Shown piece by piece: positions 12,062-23,199 of a stretch of DNA of 64,000 nt. A model generated the notes under the pieces. The model saw only the letters and a program-made list of their open reading frames with translations, did no database searches and had not been told where the DNA came from. Numbering within the stretch: position 1 is the stretch's first letter; every line of letters starts with the position of its first letter. Source of the DNA: Plasmopara viticola (Eukaryota > Oomycota > Peronosporomycetes > Peronosporales > Peronosporaceae); NCBI GenBank assembly GCA_001695595.3, contig MBPM02000060.1:248001-312000 (forward strand), written 5' to 3'. The position numbers and the translations under genes are program-made.

Positions 12062-13378
12062 TCAACCCCGAAGCCATGCATGGTTTAATGCTTCTTCGGC
12101 TGTTATTCGCTTGGATGGATTTAGTACAAGCACACGTTTCAGAAACTCGATAGCAACGGGACTCACCCCGTGCCAGTACCTCTTAGGAAACGTGAGTTTG
12201 TATAGCGACTGGATTTTCTGGTCGGGTCGCAGTTTTGTGATAGCTGCGAAAGGTAGTCGCCCACAGAGCAGCAAGTAGGTCAGCACTCCAAAGGACCACA
12301 TATCTACTGAGGTGCTGTACGGCTGTCGCATTAAGATTTCCGGGGCCAAATAGCCTCCTGTACCCAGAAAAGAAGTGGATGTTGCACCGTCTTTCATAAC
12401 TTTCGCAAAGCCAAAGTCAATGATCTTAACGTCCAGCATCCTTGTCACATCGTGATGATGTTCCTTACGTGTAAGCAACATGTTTTCCGGCTTGAGGTCA
12501 CGATGCATGATACCACGTTCGTGCATGTGTTGAATAGCAGAGAGAATACTGCGAACCAAATCGACGGCTTCTCGCTCTGGGAAACGTCCTCGTTTTATAA
12601 TGGCGTCAAACAGCTCACCGCCTTCCATGAGCTCCATAATGAGAATAAGGTAATTGTCGTCTTCAAAAGCCTGCTCAAGCTTGGCAATGTGTGGATGCTC
12701 AACCCGTCGTAGCACGTCCACCTCACGCCGCAGTTGAGCGGCAACCTCGATTCTCTTTCGGGCAGACGTCGCAAGCTTTCTCTTCTCAATGATCTTGCAT
12801 GCAAAACGCCGGCCATCCGTTTTGCGCACGGACTTGAAGCAGGTACAGGTCGTCCCTCTTCCAGCCACGCACTCGAGCACGTACTCGTCGGGCAAAAGCG
12901 CACGAAATCCTGCACTTGAGGTGCGACCGATCGGATACAAGCGACGCAGGGGGCTGAGCTCGTGCAAAGGCGAATCAGCCGCGAACGAGCTCTCGGACAA
13001 GGTCGCGGTTTCAGACGATACAGAGCTAGCTAGACTCAGTCGAAGCTTGACAAGGTCCTGGTCGAGCTGCTGCAGACGCACGGCCGTGTGTGGCAAATCC
13101 ACTGTACGACGGGTGACGTGCTTTTTGCCAAGCACTTCCTTGATGGGCACCTCGAGTCCGGTGCCATAGAGACAATTCCCGCGGCGAACGTGCTTTTTCG
13201 TTGGCGCGAGCGAAGCAGGCATTGTCTTGGCTAACGAGCGAGAATAAGACTGCTCATATCGAAAGCGCGCCTCGTGATGCAAAATGGTTTGATGGTGGCG
13301 TTCGTGGTGGCGGTGGTGGCGGTGGGGGGCCTCGACGGGCTCGCCTGTAAAGCAGCTCTTGATCATAGCGGCCCCCAT
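12062..13378 (-). CDS. Serine/threonine protein kinase, CAMK-like
   Basis: The 438-residue product has a basic, His-rich N-terminal region (about 170 residues) and a complete C-terminal kinase domain. Visible motifs are a glycine loop GRGTTCTCF near 173, the VAIK-type lysine in FACKIIEK, the catalytic loop HRDLKPEN near 293, DFG in IIDFGFAK near 324, and APE in YLAPEIL. EHPHIAKL and the end motif NPSKRITAEEALNHAWL are typical of the CaMK group, so the protein should phosphorylate Ser/Thr. No calmodulin-binding or EF-hand segment is evident. The glycine loop is unusual: the third glycine is replaced by cysteine. The start at 13378 is the first in-frame ATG; the frame stays open nine codons further upstream without an ATG, so an upstream exon is possible. 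It stands alone between two gene-poor regions. Confidence 0.85.
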   Translation of the reverse strand: MGAAMIKSCFTGEPVEAPHRHHRHHERHHQTILHHEARFRYEQSYSRSLAKTMPASLAPTKKHVRRGNCLYGTGLEVPIKEVLGKKHVTRRTVDLPHTAVRLQQLDQDLVKLRLSLASSVSSETATLSESSFAADSPLHELSPLRRLYPIGRTSSAGFRALLPDEYVLECVAGRGTTCTCFKSVRKTDGRRFACKIIEKRKLATSARKRIEVAAQLRREVDVLRRVEHPHIAKLEQAFEDDNYLILIMELMEGGELFDAIIKRGRFPEREAVDLVRSILSAIQHMHERGIMHRDLKPENMLLTRKEHHHDVTRMLDVKIIDFGFAKVMKDGATSTSFLGTGGYLAPEILMRQPYSTSVDMWSFGVLTYLLLCGRLPFAAITKLRPDQKIQSLYKLTFPKRYWHGVSPVAIEFLKRVLVLNPSKRITAEEALNHAWLRG

Positions 13379-16300
13379 AGAGTGGTAGCTTTCATACACA
13401 AACAACCGTCGTGTCTAAAGGCCAGTGCGTAGCGCGTGTCGATTAAATGTTGCTGTACTTGCGTGCGAGCGGAGGAGTCCGACTTCGGGTCCCCGGCTAT
13501 TACTGTTTGCGTTCAGGGATGTCGCTGTCGTAGTAATGTCGAAGATGCGAAACGTAGGAAGATTTGGCGGGTGTTTATTGGTGGATAAGGCTCCTACCGA
13601 CCTTTCGGATTGGACAGCGCGTACTTTGGTGAAACTCGTTTCAACAGCAGATGAGCCACTTGGGCAAGCTTAGATTTTGTCCGAAGCGTTTTGCTAGTTG
13701 TGATCTACTTGAGTGAAGTAGAGAAGGAGGTAGTAGCGTTGCTCACGCCTTCACCACTGACCGTAAACGTAGAGGCACTCTTTTCGTTGGTACCGGTATG
13801 AAACTGAGCTCTATGGTCTGAAGTAGCCGTATGTTTCCGGATGGACAGTAAATATATTGCTTGATTCTATCTAAGCAATCATAAAAAATGCGACTGCCGC
13901 TCTCCTTGACTTTGTAAGCCGAAATTTATCATTCCTAACCCTTTTTATTTTCCGTGAACGTGTTCATCGCATATTGCGATAACCACGTTCTATAGGACAA
14001 TCCAACGATTGCGAATCGCAATCGTTGGATTGTCTAATAAAGTACCTCACTGTTTGCCTAACGAAATTGTGTAAGTTCCTAATGTGCGACTGACAATCTA
14101 CCGGTATTATACCGGTTTGCGTACTGCAAGATTCAACCAAAGTGCGGTAGTCCCATATCAGCAATAAACATTTGGACCAGACACCTTAGGTCTTTACTGC
14201 GATTCGTCATCACAGGCCAAGTTTTCAAAGTCGAGGATTGAGATTTCTGTAGCAATCTCGAGAAGTCTTCATTTATATAGAATGGCTTTCAGGCCGTGTG
14301 CAAGCAACCCTTGCCTTTTGAATACTTACGACGCCGAGTGAAATTTTATAATGTCGTGAAGCACGCATACAGCCACATTAGGTTCACGATGAACTAAATT
14401 TGTACGTAAAAATCTTTGTACAAACAGCGCAAGAGATTTCTTTCGAAAAGCTCTCATGCCGTGCGAAGAAATGAACGATAAGGTACCCAGAAAGGGTATT
14501 TTATGGGACGGCTACTTGTACTATACCTGGTGGTTGGTGACTTCCATGCCAATGCATAAATGCCTTTGATTATTTGACTCACGTGTTTGTACTATAGGTT
14601 ACGCCTCTGGCTTCACCCTTTTCGCTTGTCCTCAATATACGGTAGATTCATCAATAAGGGCAGGTCCTGGCTTTCGTGAATATTTTTAATGATCTGCCTT
14701 AACACGTGAGGCATTTCCATGGCGAGTAAGTCTGACGACAACTTTGATACCTTTTGATGCTTACCATTCGGTAATAATACTGTTAAAATAGCGTTTACGA
14801 TCGCTTATTGTTTTTACAGTCCTAGCAGATATAGATTTAGGCTTATGTTTGCTTCACCACCTTCGGCAAAAGTTAATATCTCTATATCCCCCGAGTAGGC
14901 ACGCGTCCCTCGCAATGGTAAAGTAAGGAGCTCCTACATATTCTTCTTCTCTTGAGTGGCTCATGAGAGGGGGTTGCTTCTGGCTCGCTCCCTACGGTGC
15001 AGGCGCAACCTTTGCTTTTGGTCTAGCCTTGAGCACAGAGGTCGACTTTGGTGCAAAGGCACCTTTGAATTCTGACGTAATCTTTTGAGACTTGCCTCAT
15101 AAATTTTGTGTTATTTGGCTATGTGTTAGCCTTTTTCTCTGCCGCCAAACTGACTTCTCACGTAAGAAGTTGAGGAATTATTTATAACTCTTAGCCCTTT
15201 AGTTTAGGTCATAGTAAAAGTAGATAGAACAGGTCATCAAGAATTTGTATTCCAAAGTTGGCTTTTCACTGAAAATAGCCTTCGGGATTATTGGCACCTG
15301 GTGTCCGACAGGCATTATTTTGGTGCTCATGCCGACTTGCATACTAAACTACATTGAGGGATATATATAAGAATTAAAAGCTTCACCTACATCGCGGAAT
15401 TAAGCATAGTCCCATTAAAGTACTTAAGATAGAATCAAAATTCAAAACGTTGTATCGAATATAGCAGTCTTTAAGCTGCAGTCGATTGCACATGTCAATA
15501 TATCTAGACCTGGGACAGCGAAGTGTCGCTCATTGGGATATCTTGCGCGCTTTCACTGGATACGCTTCTGCGTGCATTCATAACATGGCCGTTGTATATT
15601 CTACTCCATACATTTAATGTTGCACAGCCGTAAAGCTTCATAAGTAATACAAAGCTGAGAATCGAAATTTAGCTATGTCGGACAATACGTTCGGTCAATC
15701 GCATCAGCTATGGGCAGCAGCCAAGTACGAAAAAGAAAGGGGGCCTTTGCCAGGAACGATTTCTATACACACAGCAATTTTAGTCGATTTAATCAATAAT
15801 ATCCATCAACAAGATGCAGCCTTAGTGTTTGTATAAATTCTGCCGACCAATTGAGCATCACCAAATCCACTCGATGTGTGTGGGTCAGATTGCTTACGGG
15901 TATACGACGTTCAACTTTCAGCAACTTTGGCGGTTATCGAGGTGCTCTCTCCACTAAGTTGCAGCTCGCAACAAAGTTTGTAACTAGACTCGCAAGGTCT
16001 GAAAGAGTGACTATAGCACGTGGTCGGATCTTTAAGGACTCGGTACCTTACTGTCAGTCCCAAAGCAATAGAGAAATGGTGATTAAGGTGAACTAGAGTC
16101 GGACGCATCATTAAGAGCAGAATAAATGGTGCCACAGCCAAAACAAGCAGGATATGCGGGTCGGCAGAGCGCTGAAAGCCGACTTGCTGATTCAAAGAGC
16201 AAGGAAGAACTATGAAAAAGAAACTACACTCACCATCGATACAATTATCGATGATAAGAGCGCCGTTGATCAAGGTGAAATTGAAATTGTACTTAATGCA

Positions 16301-19300
16301 AAAGTCAAAGAAAGAGCCGAGGAGACTTCATCGAATCGTGAATCTGTTGACGCATTTAACTGCTCAGACCAAACCAAACGCATCAAGCTGAAGCGTTATA
16401 ATTTAGCAGAATTGGATGCAAAGAAAGGATCAATACGACATGGTCTAACAAGCTGTAAGAAGGCACAAATTACCTGATAGAGCCTTAAATATGCTGTTTA
16501 GTCGGGCGACCAAGATTATGCGTCTACAAATACGCAATTTGTTGGTGGATTCTATTGTATCTGTACAGAGTATGCCCTTGTTAATTCAATAAACTTTGCT
16601 GTCAACGATATAAGTGGCAAAATTGCCCTAAGACGCTTCGACGTGCAAGACCTTCTCCGATGCTATGTGCTCTACAGTCGGAAAGTCGTACAAACACCTG
16701 AAGCGTATTGACATTCAAGATCGATCCGACGTCAAGCTGATAATAAAGTCCGACCCGATCAAGACGTGTTACGTGGTCAAGATCACCTCGGCACCCGTAT
16801 GTTTTTAGTTTGTATTCAGTCAAGATCAAGGCGAGGTGAAAAGGCGTATACAGCCGCTAAGAATCGGTTCATAGACGGATTCTCATAAAAGTATGGCTAG
16901 TTTTGACGCGATGAAGTGTTGTGCTATGATATGGAAGCTAGAGACAGCTCAAGATGTCTACTCTATTGGGACCGAAAATGCAGTAATTCAAAAGTTAATC
17001 AATTTTACACCATATATAATATATATCAGTCAGCGACCTTGAAATCCTGAAGAAAGGCATTTGGGTAGAAGTGTTGCGAGCTCGTATTGATGAAGGAGTA
17101 GTCGCACAAAAAAGATCCGATTAAACACAGCAAGAGAAATCAAAAATTGATACGTGAAAGTATAGAATGCGCTCATGGAACATATCGGAAATGGTCGGAA
17201 AAATCACAAAAGATTTAATGAGAGACGACCAGCGTGTCTTTAAGCCAAGTGACTTCGTCAACAAAATGTCTAACGCCTCGCACACTATTAAGCACGGTTT
17301 AGATGATTTAGATCAAGTGCACTCACACTTACAATCAGTAGTTGCCACGGCCACGATAATTAGTAGCAAGCAATGTCCCTTCAGGTTTGCATCTCACTTG
17401 TCTCCGAAATAAAAAAAGCTGTTGTATTACATTGTCAATTCCTACTGTGAAGCGCAAGGCAAAGACCACCTTCTTACGCGATCGGTCCACCAACATGCAG
17501 CAGCATTCGGTAAGAAGAAAAATGATAACTGGTCCAGAACGCAGCATCAAGATTTTAGCTTTGTTACGACAAAAAAGATATCAGATGCAGTTTTGTGGCT
17601 CAGAAATATTTTCCGTTCGGTAATACAGATACGCGCTGAGGAGAAAACGACCTTCCGTTAATATATCTATGCCGACCCAGCATTGCGACCATAAAGACCA
17701 AGCTGCGAGTAAAGATCGCTCTCAGTCAACGTCCTGAATTATATAGTTGAAGAACTCTTGATAATCAATTTAGTGCTTTCCTTCGTCTCCCGGTAGCTAG
17801 GGTAGTGAAGGTGTACTAACAGTAGGACAACGTAAAAAAAAACTCCGAGAATGGGCTCGCTTAAAAATAAATACGTAAACAAACAAACTGGGTCCACTCG
17901 AGAGTGCAAGATTCAGGCTGTGTTTACTGCGTTCCACTCAAAAGCAATACAATATATTGCATACGTATACCCATAACTTCGAGTAAATGACAATCTGAGC
18001 ACAATATGGCGAAGCGGGTGAGCCGACGCAAATGCCGGAGTGAAAGGGTTACATAATGTTGGGTCAAGACCGTTTAGGAAAAAAAGTAAGCCGGCCAAAC
18101 ATGATCGAACAAACCCCAGCAGCAATTTCACTTTTGTTAGCTCTGCCACGGCCACCTACACTATTACAAGCGCCCAACCTTTCAGCCCTTCTTCAAAATA
18201 GGGCAACCGTTCTATCGATATATATTTGTATGACGAGGCTGTGGTGAGATTTATAACGCTGAAACTACTAGGTGCTGAAGCTTACAGTGATATCCTCCGG
18301 AAGGCATACCCATTCGAAGTGCTGTAACGAATTTAAGCCAGGATGCTCATCTGGCTGAAAGCCGAGCTTTTAAGATCATCGTCCATGCCTGCATCGAAAA
18401 GCAGATGAAATTGACGAGTAAAATGGGTTGGTTATAAATGTGGCTTCCATGGGAGTCATACCACTGTGATCGTAAGCCTAGAAGCTCCTACTAAATCTGA
18501 CTGCTTCATCGCCACAATGACGTTGTACCTACGTTTGGAAAAATGCGTTTTGATCACACACTTTGGGCAAGCAAAAACCTGAAGAAGGTAATAAAAACCC
18601 AGAAAGTGACTGCAGATCATACATGTTCATTCGTTATGTATAAGATTTCCTTTGATGCCAATGCTTTATTGTCTTCGACAGTCGACACGATAGCACGAAA
18701 AAAGTGATGTTTGAATATAAATCTTGTCACAAGAATATTTGAGTAATTTTGCTTCGATGTCTGGGTTAGTGAATTGGCTAATACGTAACTCTTGACAGAT
18801 TTTTTCATGCTTGTATCGATAATCTTGCTTGATTTAAACGATGAAGCCAAAAAGTCACCCAATTAGGATTACACGAAGTTGATCGGATGATGACCGTTGT
18901 ATGGAGCGCTTGTCAAAGTTTAAAGAAACTAATGTCATCAATCCTGCGCGATTTTAGCTAGAAACGCTGCGTGAGTGGTCCTCAGAAACACTGTTAGCTA
19001 TCCGTAGATGTTACCGAACTTCTAGAGTGTGCAAAGATTTGGTTAAAATATCTAGAGACCTAGATATAAAGTGGTCGCACAAGGCGTCTTCCAACACACA
19101 CGTGCCTTGAAAGAGCTGGCTGGTAAGGTAACAAAATTTGATTGCTGTAGGGTCACACGTTAAATAGCAGAAGCAGTTCTTGCAAGCTACCAACTCGACA
19201 ATCTGGCTGCTGGTCAGTCCTCACAGTATATAACTTTCTTGGAGAAAAATATTTGAGCGAACGAAGGACCGACTTGATTGTTTTATGTCACAAGAAAACT

Positions 19301-21357
19301 AACTAACAATACGATTAAGTTTTCGATCAATCCAGTATACGATTAGATCGCAGTGGTTGAGGTAGAGCAACGATTAGACATTTCGGCCGGGCACGATTTG
19401 GTGCACCTTAACTGGGACGAAAGTGTAAATCGACACGCCGAGTGCAACCAGATCGACATTTATAAAGAAGAGCGACTTTATGCTGATCATCTTAAAGGCC
19501 AAATGTTGCATTTGACTTCTGCGACTACGGCTAATATAAAGGTGAATCGAGAAGCAGTTTACACTACAGGGTACGCTTACGAAAGTTGAATGACAATTAT
19601 AGATTTAAAAAAATTGACGCCATCTGCTTCGAGAAAATGTTTTTTTTTGCTCCAGCTCTCAAGGCTGACAACGGAATTGCACGGATCGCGAATTTGCGGC
19701 ATTGACAAGCTGACTAGTTTCTTCATATATTCTAAATGGGGCAATTCGACAATACGCGATGTTTTCAGTCATCCACATTTCAGCTTCTCCACTATCATTC
19801 AACATCCCAAATTGATAGGATCTTCTAATAGAAAACTTCCATAAAGGACCCAAAATTTATACGCCAACACACAGTTTCGTTGAAGGTAGCTCTAAGTTTC
19901 GACGACAAAACTGAAGCTGAGGCCATATTTGCGCAGCATTTGAGCACCAGCCAAACGGTCTATCTATAGCAAGTTAAGAGCATTATTACTTTCTTTTTCT
20001 TCACCGTCTTGCCCAAGTAAGCGCCTCTGCTATTAATAACTTCGCTCGATGAGCATATTGATTATTGGGAGATATGCAAGTAGAGGATGCCGTCGCGTAC
20101 AGAAGTAGGGATGGCTAGTAGGTTGCTCATCATGTAGCAATCGATACAGAACCCGATGTCGACTTCGTTCCTGTCTATAAACAAAACAATTTACTTCTTA
20201 TACAGAGATCCCTGCGAAATTGCAGATCCGCTCCACGTGATCGCTGTGCGATTGGTGTGACATGCCCCGAATTAAGTGGATATTATCTTTTGACCTGCGC
20301 TGCATGCGGTGCTCGTTGAGATTGTCGTCCAAGCGACTCATAAGCTCGCGACACAGCACTTTCTAAGCGATCTCCGGAAGCGTGGGTCTCAGCTTACTGT
20401 AATATATATACAATTTCTTCCGACAATCCCAGCGACTTTCGATTGATGAAGCAAGCAATCTGGTCATTTCAACAGTCACTTTTGTCTTAAATCCAAATTT
20501 TGAAAACTGTCGGAATTTTGTACAACCACGAGTCATCACGCCACTGCGTGTGCAAAGTAATTTGGACTTCCGTTCCTTTTGCTATCTATCTCCTTCATCG
20601 ATAACCTTTATGTAATTATAAAGGGCGCTATGTAGCATCTGCTTCGTTATGCGTCCGTGATCGTGAAAGCAATCCTGATCACTCAAACCAACCCAACAAA
20701 CAGACTACAATGAGCTTGCATAGCCATCTCAATACCCATTATTCGCCTCCCATATTCGGTCAATGGTATCTCAGCAGTTTGTATGCTTCTTCCAGCAAAT
20801 GGTTGTTCGTTAGTATCAGATAGACCACTTGAAAAGGAAAGCTATTCACCAGTAATTAAAAAAATAGAATTCGTCTCTTCTGTGTGCTGCACGATATTGG
20901 TCACCCATTCTTTCAAGATGTTTGATGGCAACTTGGTTGGTCAATGGGTTGATTTCTTGCCCTCGCAATTAGTCGTTGAGTGCACTAGAGCTGAAAACAA
21001 AGCAAGAACCACTGGTAATGGTGAATTTTTGATAGTCAACCGTGCTGGTAGTAGCGTGTGGACGATGGATCGAAAAAAAATTGCAAGGTGACACTTTTGC
21101 TACGCCGTCAACCTTCAGCGGCTTCACCGGCATACGTGAGGCACCTTGCAAACTGACCATAGTCAGTTGTTGTTGACATCATGGCTTTTGGAGCACGCAA
21201 ATTTATGCGATAGTCTAAAAAAGGTTAGTGCAATGTAGAATTTACGTTATGCTCTCTTATGATGAACCAAATGCACGGCGAAATGTGTTTTGACTTTGTA
21301 AAGTACTGCATTAATCTTTTGGGCATCGCCACAGCTTTTACGTCCCTTTTAGACGTC
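13379..21357. other. Gene desert with coding-like debris
   Basis: About 8 kb with no intact gene. A 39-bp palindrome lies at 13996-14034. Between about 15850 and 17660, and again around 19350-19590 and 20780-21090, moderately long open frames on the plus strand (longest about 107 codons, 16154-16477) have charged, protein-like composition, interrupted by stops and frame changes. They match no family that I recognise and may be old gene or retroelement remains. Confidence 0.45.
13996..14034. repeat. 39-bp near-perfect palindrome
   Basis: Arms 13996-14014 and 14016-14034 are exact 19-bp reverse complements around a single central base. There is effectively no loop, so it would extrude as a cruciform rather than act as a simple RNA hairpin. 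No gene end lies near (the closest is the kinase start about 600 bp away). Confidence 0.85.
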
Positions 21358-23053
21358 TCAGTATTTAAAAACAGACGCGCGGCACGGCAACGTCTGCGTT
21401 GACTGACGCGATTCTTCCTCTTTAAACAACAACTTGGTCTCCTTTTTCATTGCGCGGCGAGCTATCTTGTCCATCTTGACAGCTGTTTTGCGTGCACGCT
21501 TTTGCTCTTTCGTTTCGCCCTTTTGCCTTCGGGTACTTTCGGACTGCTGTTGCTTGTTTAGTTTGCTTTTATTTGGTGCCACCATTTCGAACACGCCCAA
21601 CGGCATGCCCGACTTGCACGATAGCGTGATCTTATGTCGACGAATGTCTTCACCCTCGACGGTGCCGGGTATCAGCAGTTGTTTCTTCTTCTCGCGCCGC
21701 GGTGTCGTCTCTTCTCGAAGCACGGTCGGATGGTTATCTAGAGTCGAGTATGTGCTCACGATAGTCTCACAGTCCCATTTTTCGCGCTCCTCGCGCCGCA
21801 GATATTGGTTGCGCTCGAGCAACTCCTGCAGCTCTTTTTCTTCGCGTTTAGTGCGCACAACTAGTTCTTCGGGCTCCTCCTCGTCCTCGGTATCGGCGTT
21901 CTCATCGAACTCATAGGCGTGGCGCTCGGCCTCACACTCTTCTAGCACCTGCTTTAAATGGTTTCCCATGCGCAGCGGATTTCCCAGCTTGCCCTCAGCG
22001 TCTGCTAGCTCCTGCTGCACGAAAACGTAATCCTCTACGACAGCGGCGAGCAGCTCGCCATCCAAAGTCTCCTTTCCGCGCGTCTCTGGGTCATCCTCCT
22101 CGAGCTCACCCAGCTGCTCATCATCGTACTCTTCCGCCAATGTTTTTTCAAATAGCTCATCTAAAGCTCTTTGTGCTTCGTTCTGATCCAAATGCACTGC
22201 ACCATCGTTGTGTTCTCCTTCACTGTCGCTCAGGTCATTGTCGTCTTCGCTCCAATCCTCTTCCTCGCTGTCAGTAATGTTGCCGCGGTACAATGGGGTG
22301 ACGCCGCTTGCCGCCTCCATAAGTTTGGCAATGTGTGCATCATAATCAAAGTCATCAACACCTTCTTGCCCTAAATTCTCTTCAGCCGCTTGAGCAACGA
22401 AGTTGTCATCGAGCTCCTCAAAAGCTTCGTCGTTTACAAGCGCCTCTCTTAAATCGTCGTCCATGACGTTTGTGGTCAAAGTAATGGCATCCAGTAGTCG
22501 GTCCTGCTCACTGATACTAGGAAGGGCATCCTCGGGCAACTCTACTTTTCTTGACAGCGCGCGAACTTCTTCGCCAGCATCAAAACGACTCGTAGCAGAG
22601 TAGAACTTTCCCTGTCCCATCTCCTTCATGTGCTGCGAGTAGTCGTATCCGTCCCTTGGTAGACCGTGTTCGTCCACGAGATCTTCAGCTATCATGCCAC
22701 CAAAGCGGACCTTACGGACGGGAAAGCAATTCTTGGCCTTGGATCCCTTACTGGCCTTGTTGGAAGCGGCAATGAGGGCAGGCATCTCGTCATCGCTGTC
22801 AAAGTTTGAATCTACGTCGTCTACGTCAGAGTCGGACCGCACTTCCACGGGCTGACTCGAGGACAGCAGGACGAACTCTGAAGCCTCTGGGTCAGTCGCC
22901 TTCGAGTCGCGCTGGCTACGGTGTACCACATGAAAATGTTGGGCCGTCTTCTTGTTGATAAACTGTTTCTTGCGAACCTGTTAAAGTTGCACAGCGCAAG
23001 ATCACAAGTCGTGAGCGCGCTCGGCACGGCGTAAAAGAGAGAGGACTTACCAT
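21358..23053 (-). CDS. LTV1: LTV1-family 40S ribosome biogenesis factor
   Basis: Spliced model: exon 23053-23051 (the ATG alone), intron 23050-22978 (73 nt, GTAAGT...AACAG), exon 22977-21358; about 540 residues. The N-terminus MVRKKQFINKKTAQHFHVVH followed by RSQRD matches the conserved start of eukaryotic LTV1, which places the true N-terminus beyond the longest uninterrupted frame. The middle is very acidic (Asp/Glu runs) and the C-terminal part is Lys/Arg-rich, as in the family. LTV1 is a late pre-40S assembly and export factor that controls incorporation of head proteins such as uS3 and uS10 and is released by casein kinase 1 phosphorylation (family knowledge). It is divergent from the GTPBP1/2 gene, with 146 bp between start codons, so both may share a bidirectional promoter. 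Confidence 0.92.
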
Positions 23054-23199
23054 GGGGATGCTATGCTTGAGTTTACTGGTCCAGCTGCTTTATTCTTTAT
23101 CATAGGTTAAACGGAGTGAAATCAGATTCAACAGGGTGGGGCGTAATAGCTGCATTTCAAAAAAAAGAGCTACGTTGCCACATTCCTTTTCGCGCGACC
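23054..23199. promoter_or_regulatory. Shared divergent promoter region of LTV1 and the GTPBP1/2-like gene
   Basis: Only 146 bp separate the two start codons, so both 5' UTRs and promoters must lie here or overlap the neighbouring gene. No TATA box is obvious. Co-regulation is inference, but both genes act in the translation machinery. Confidence 0.55.

Noticed and set aside
12452..13169. Plus-strand frames over the kinase
   Set aside because: Antisense to conserved kinase motifs; no independent support.
21434..21916. 160-codon plus-strand frame
   Set aside because: It lies antisense inside LTV1, and its Ser-rich text mirrors the acidic codons of that gene.
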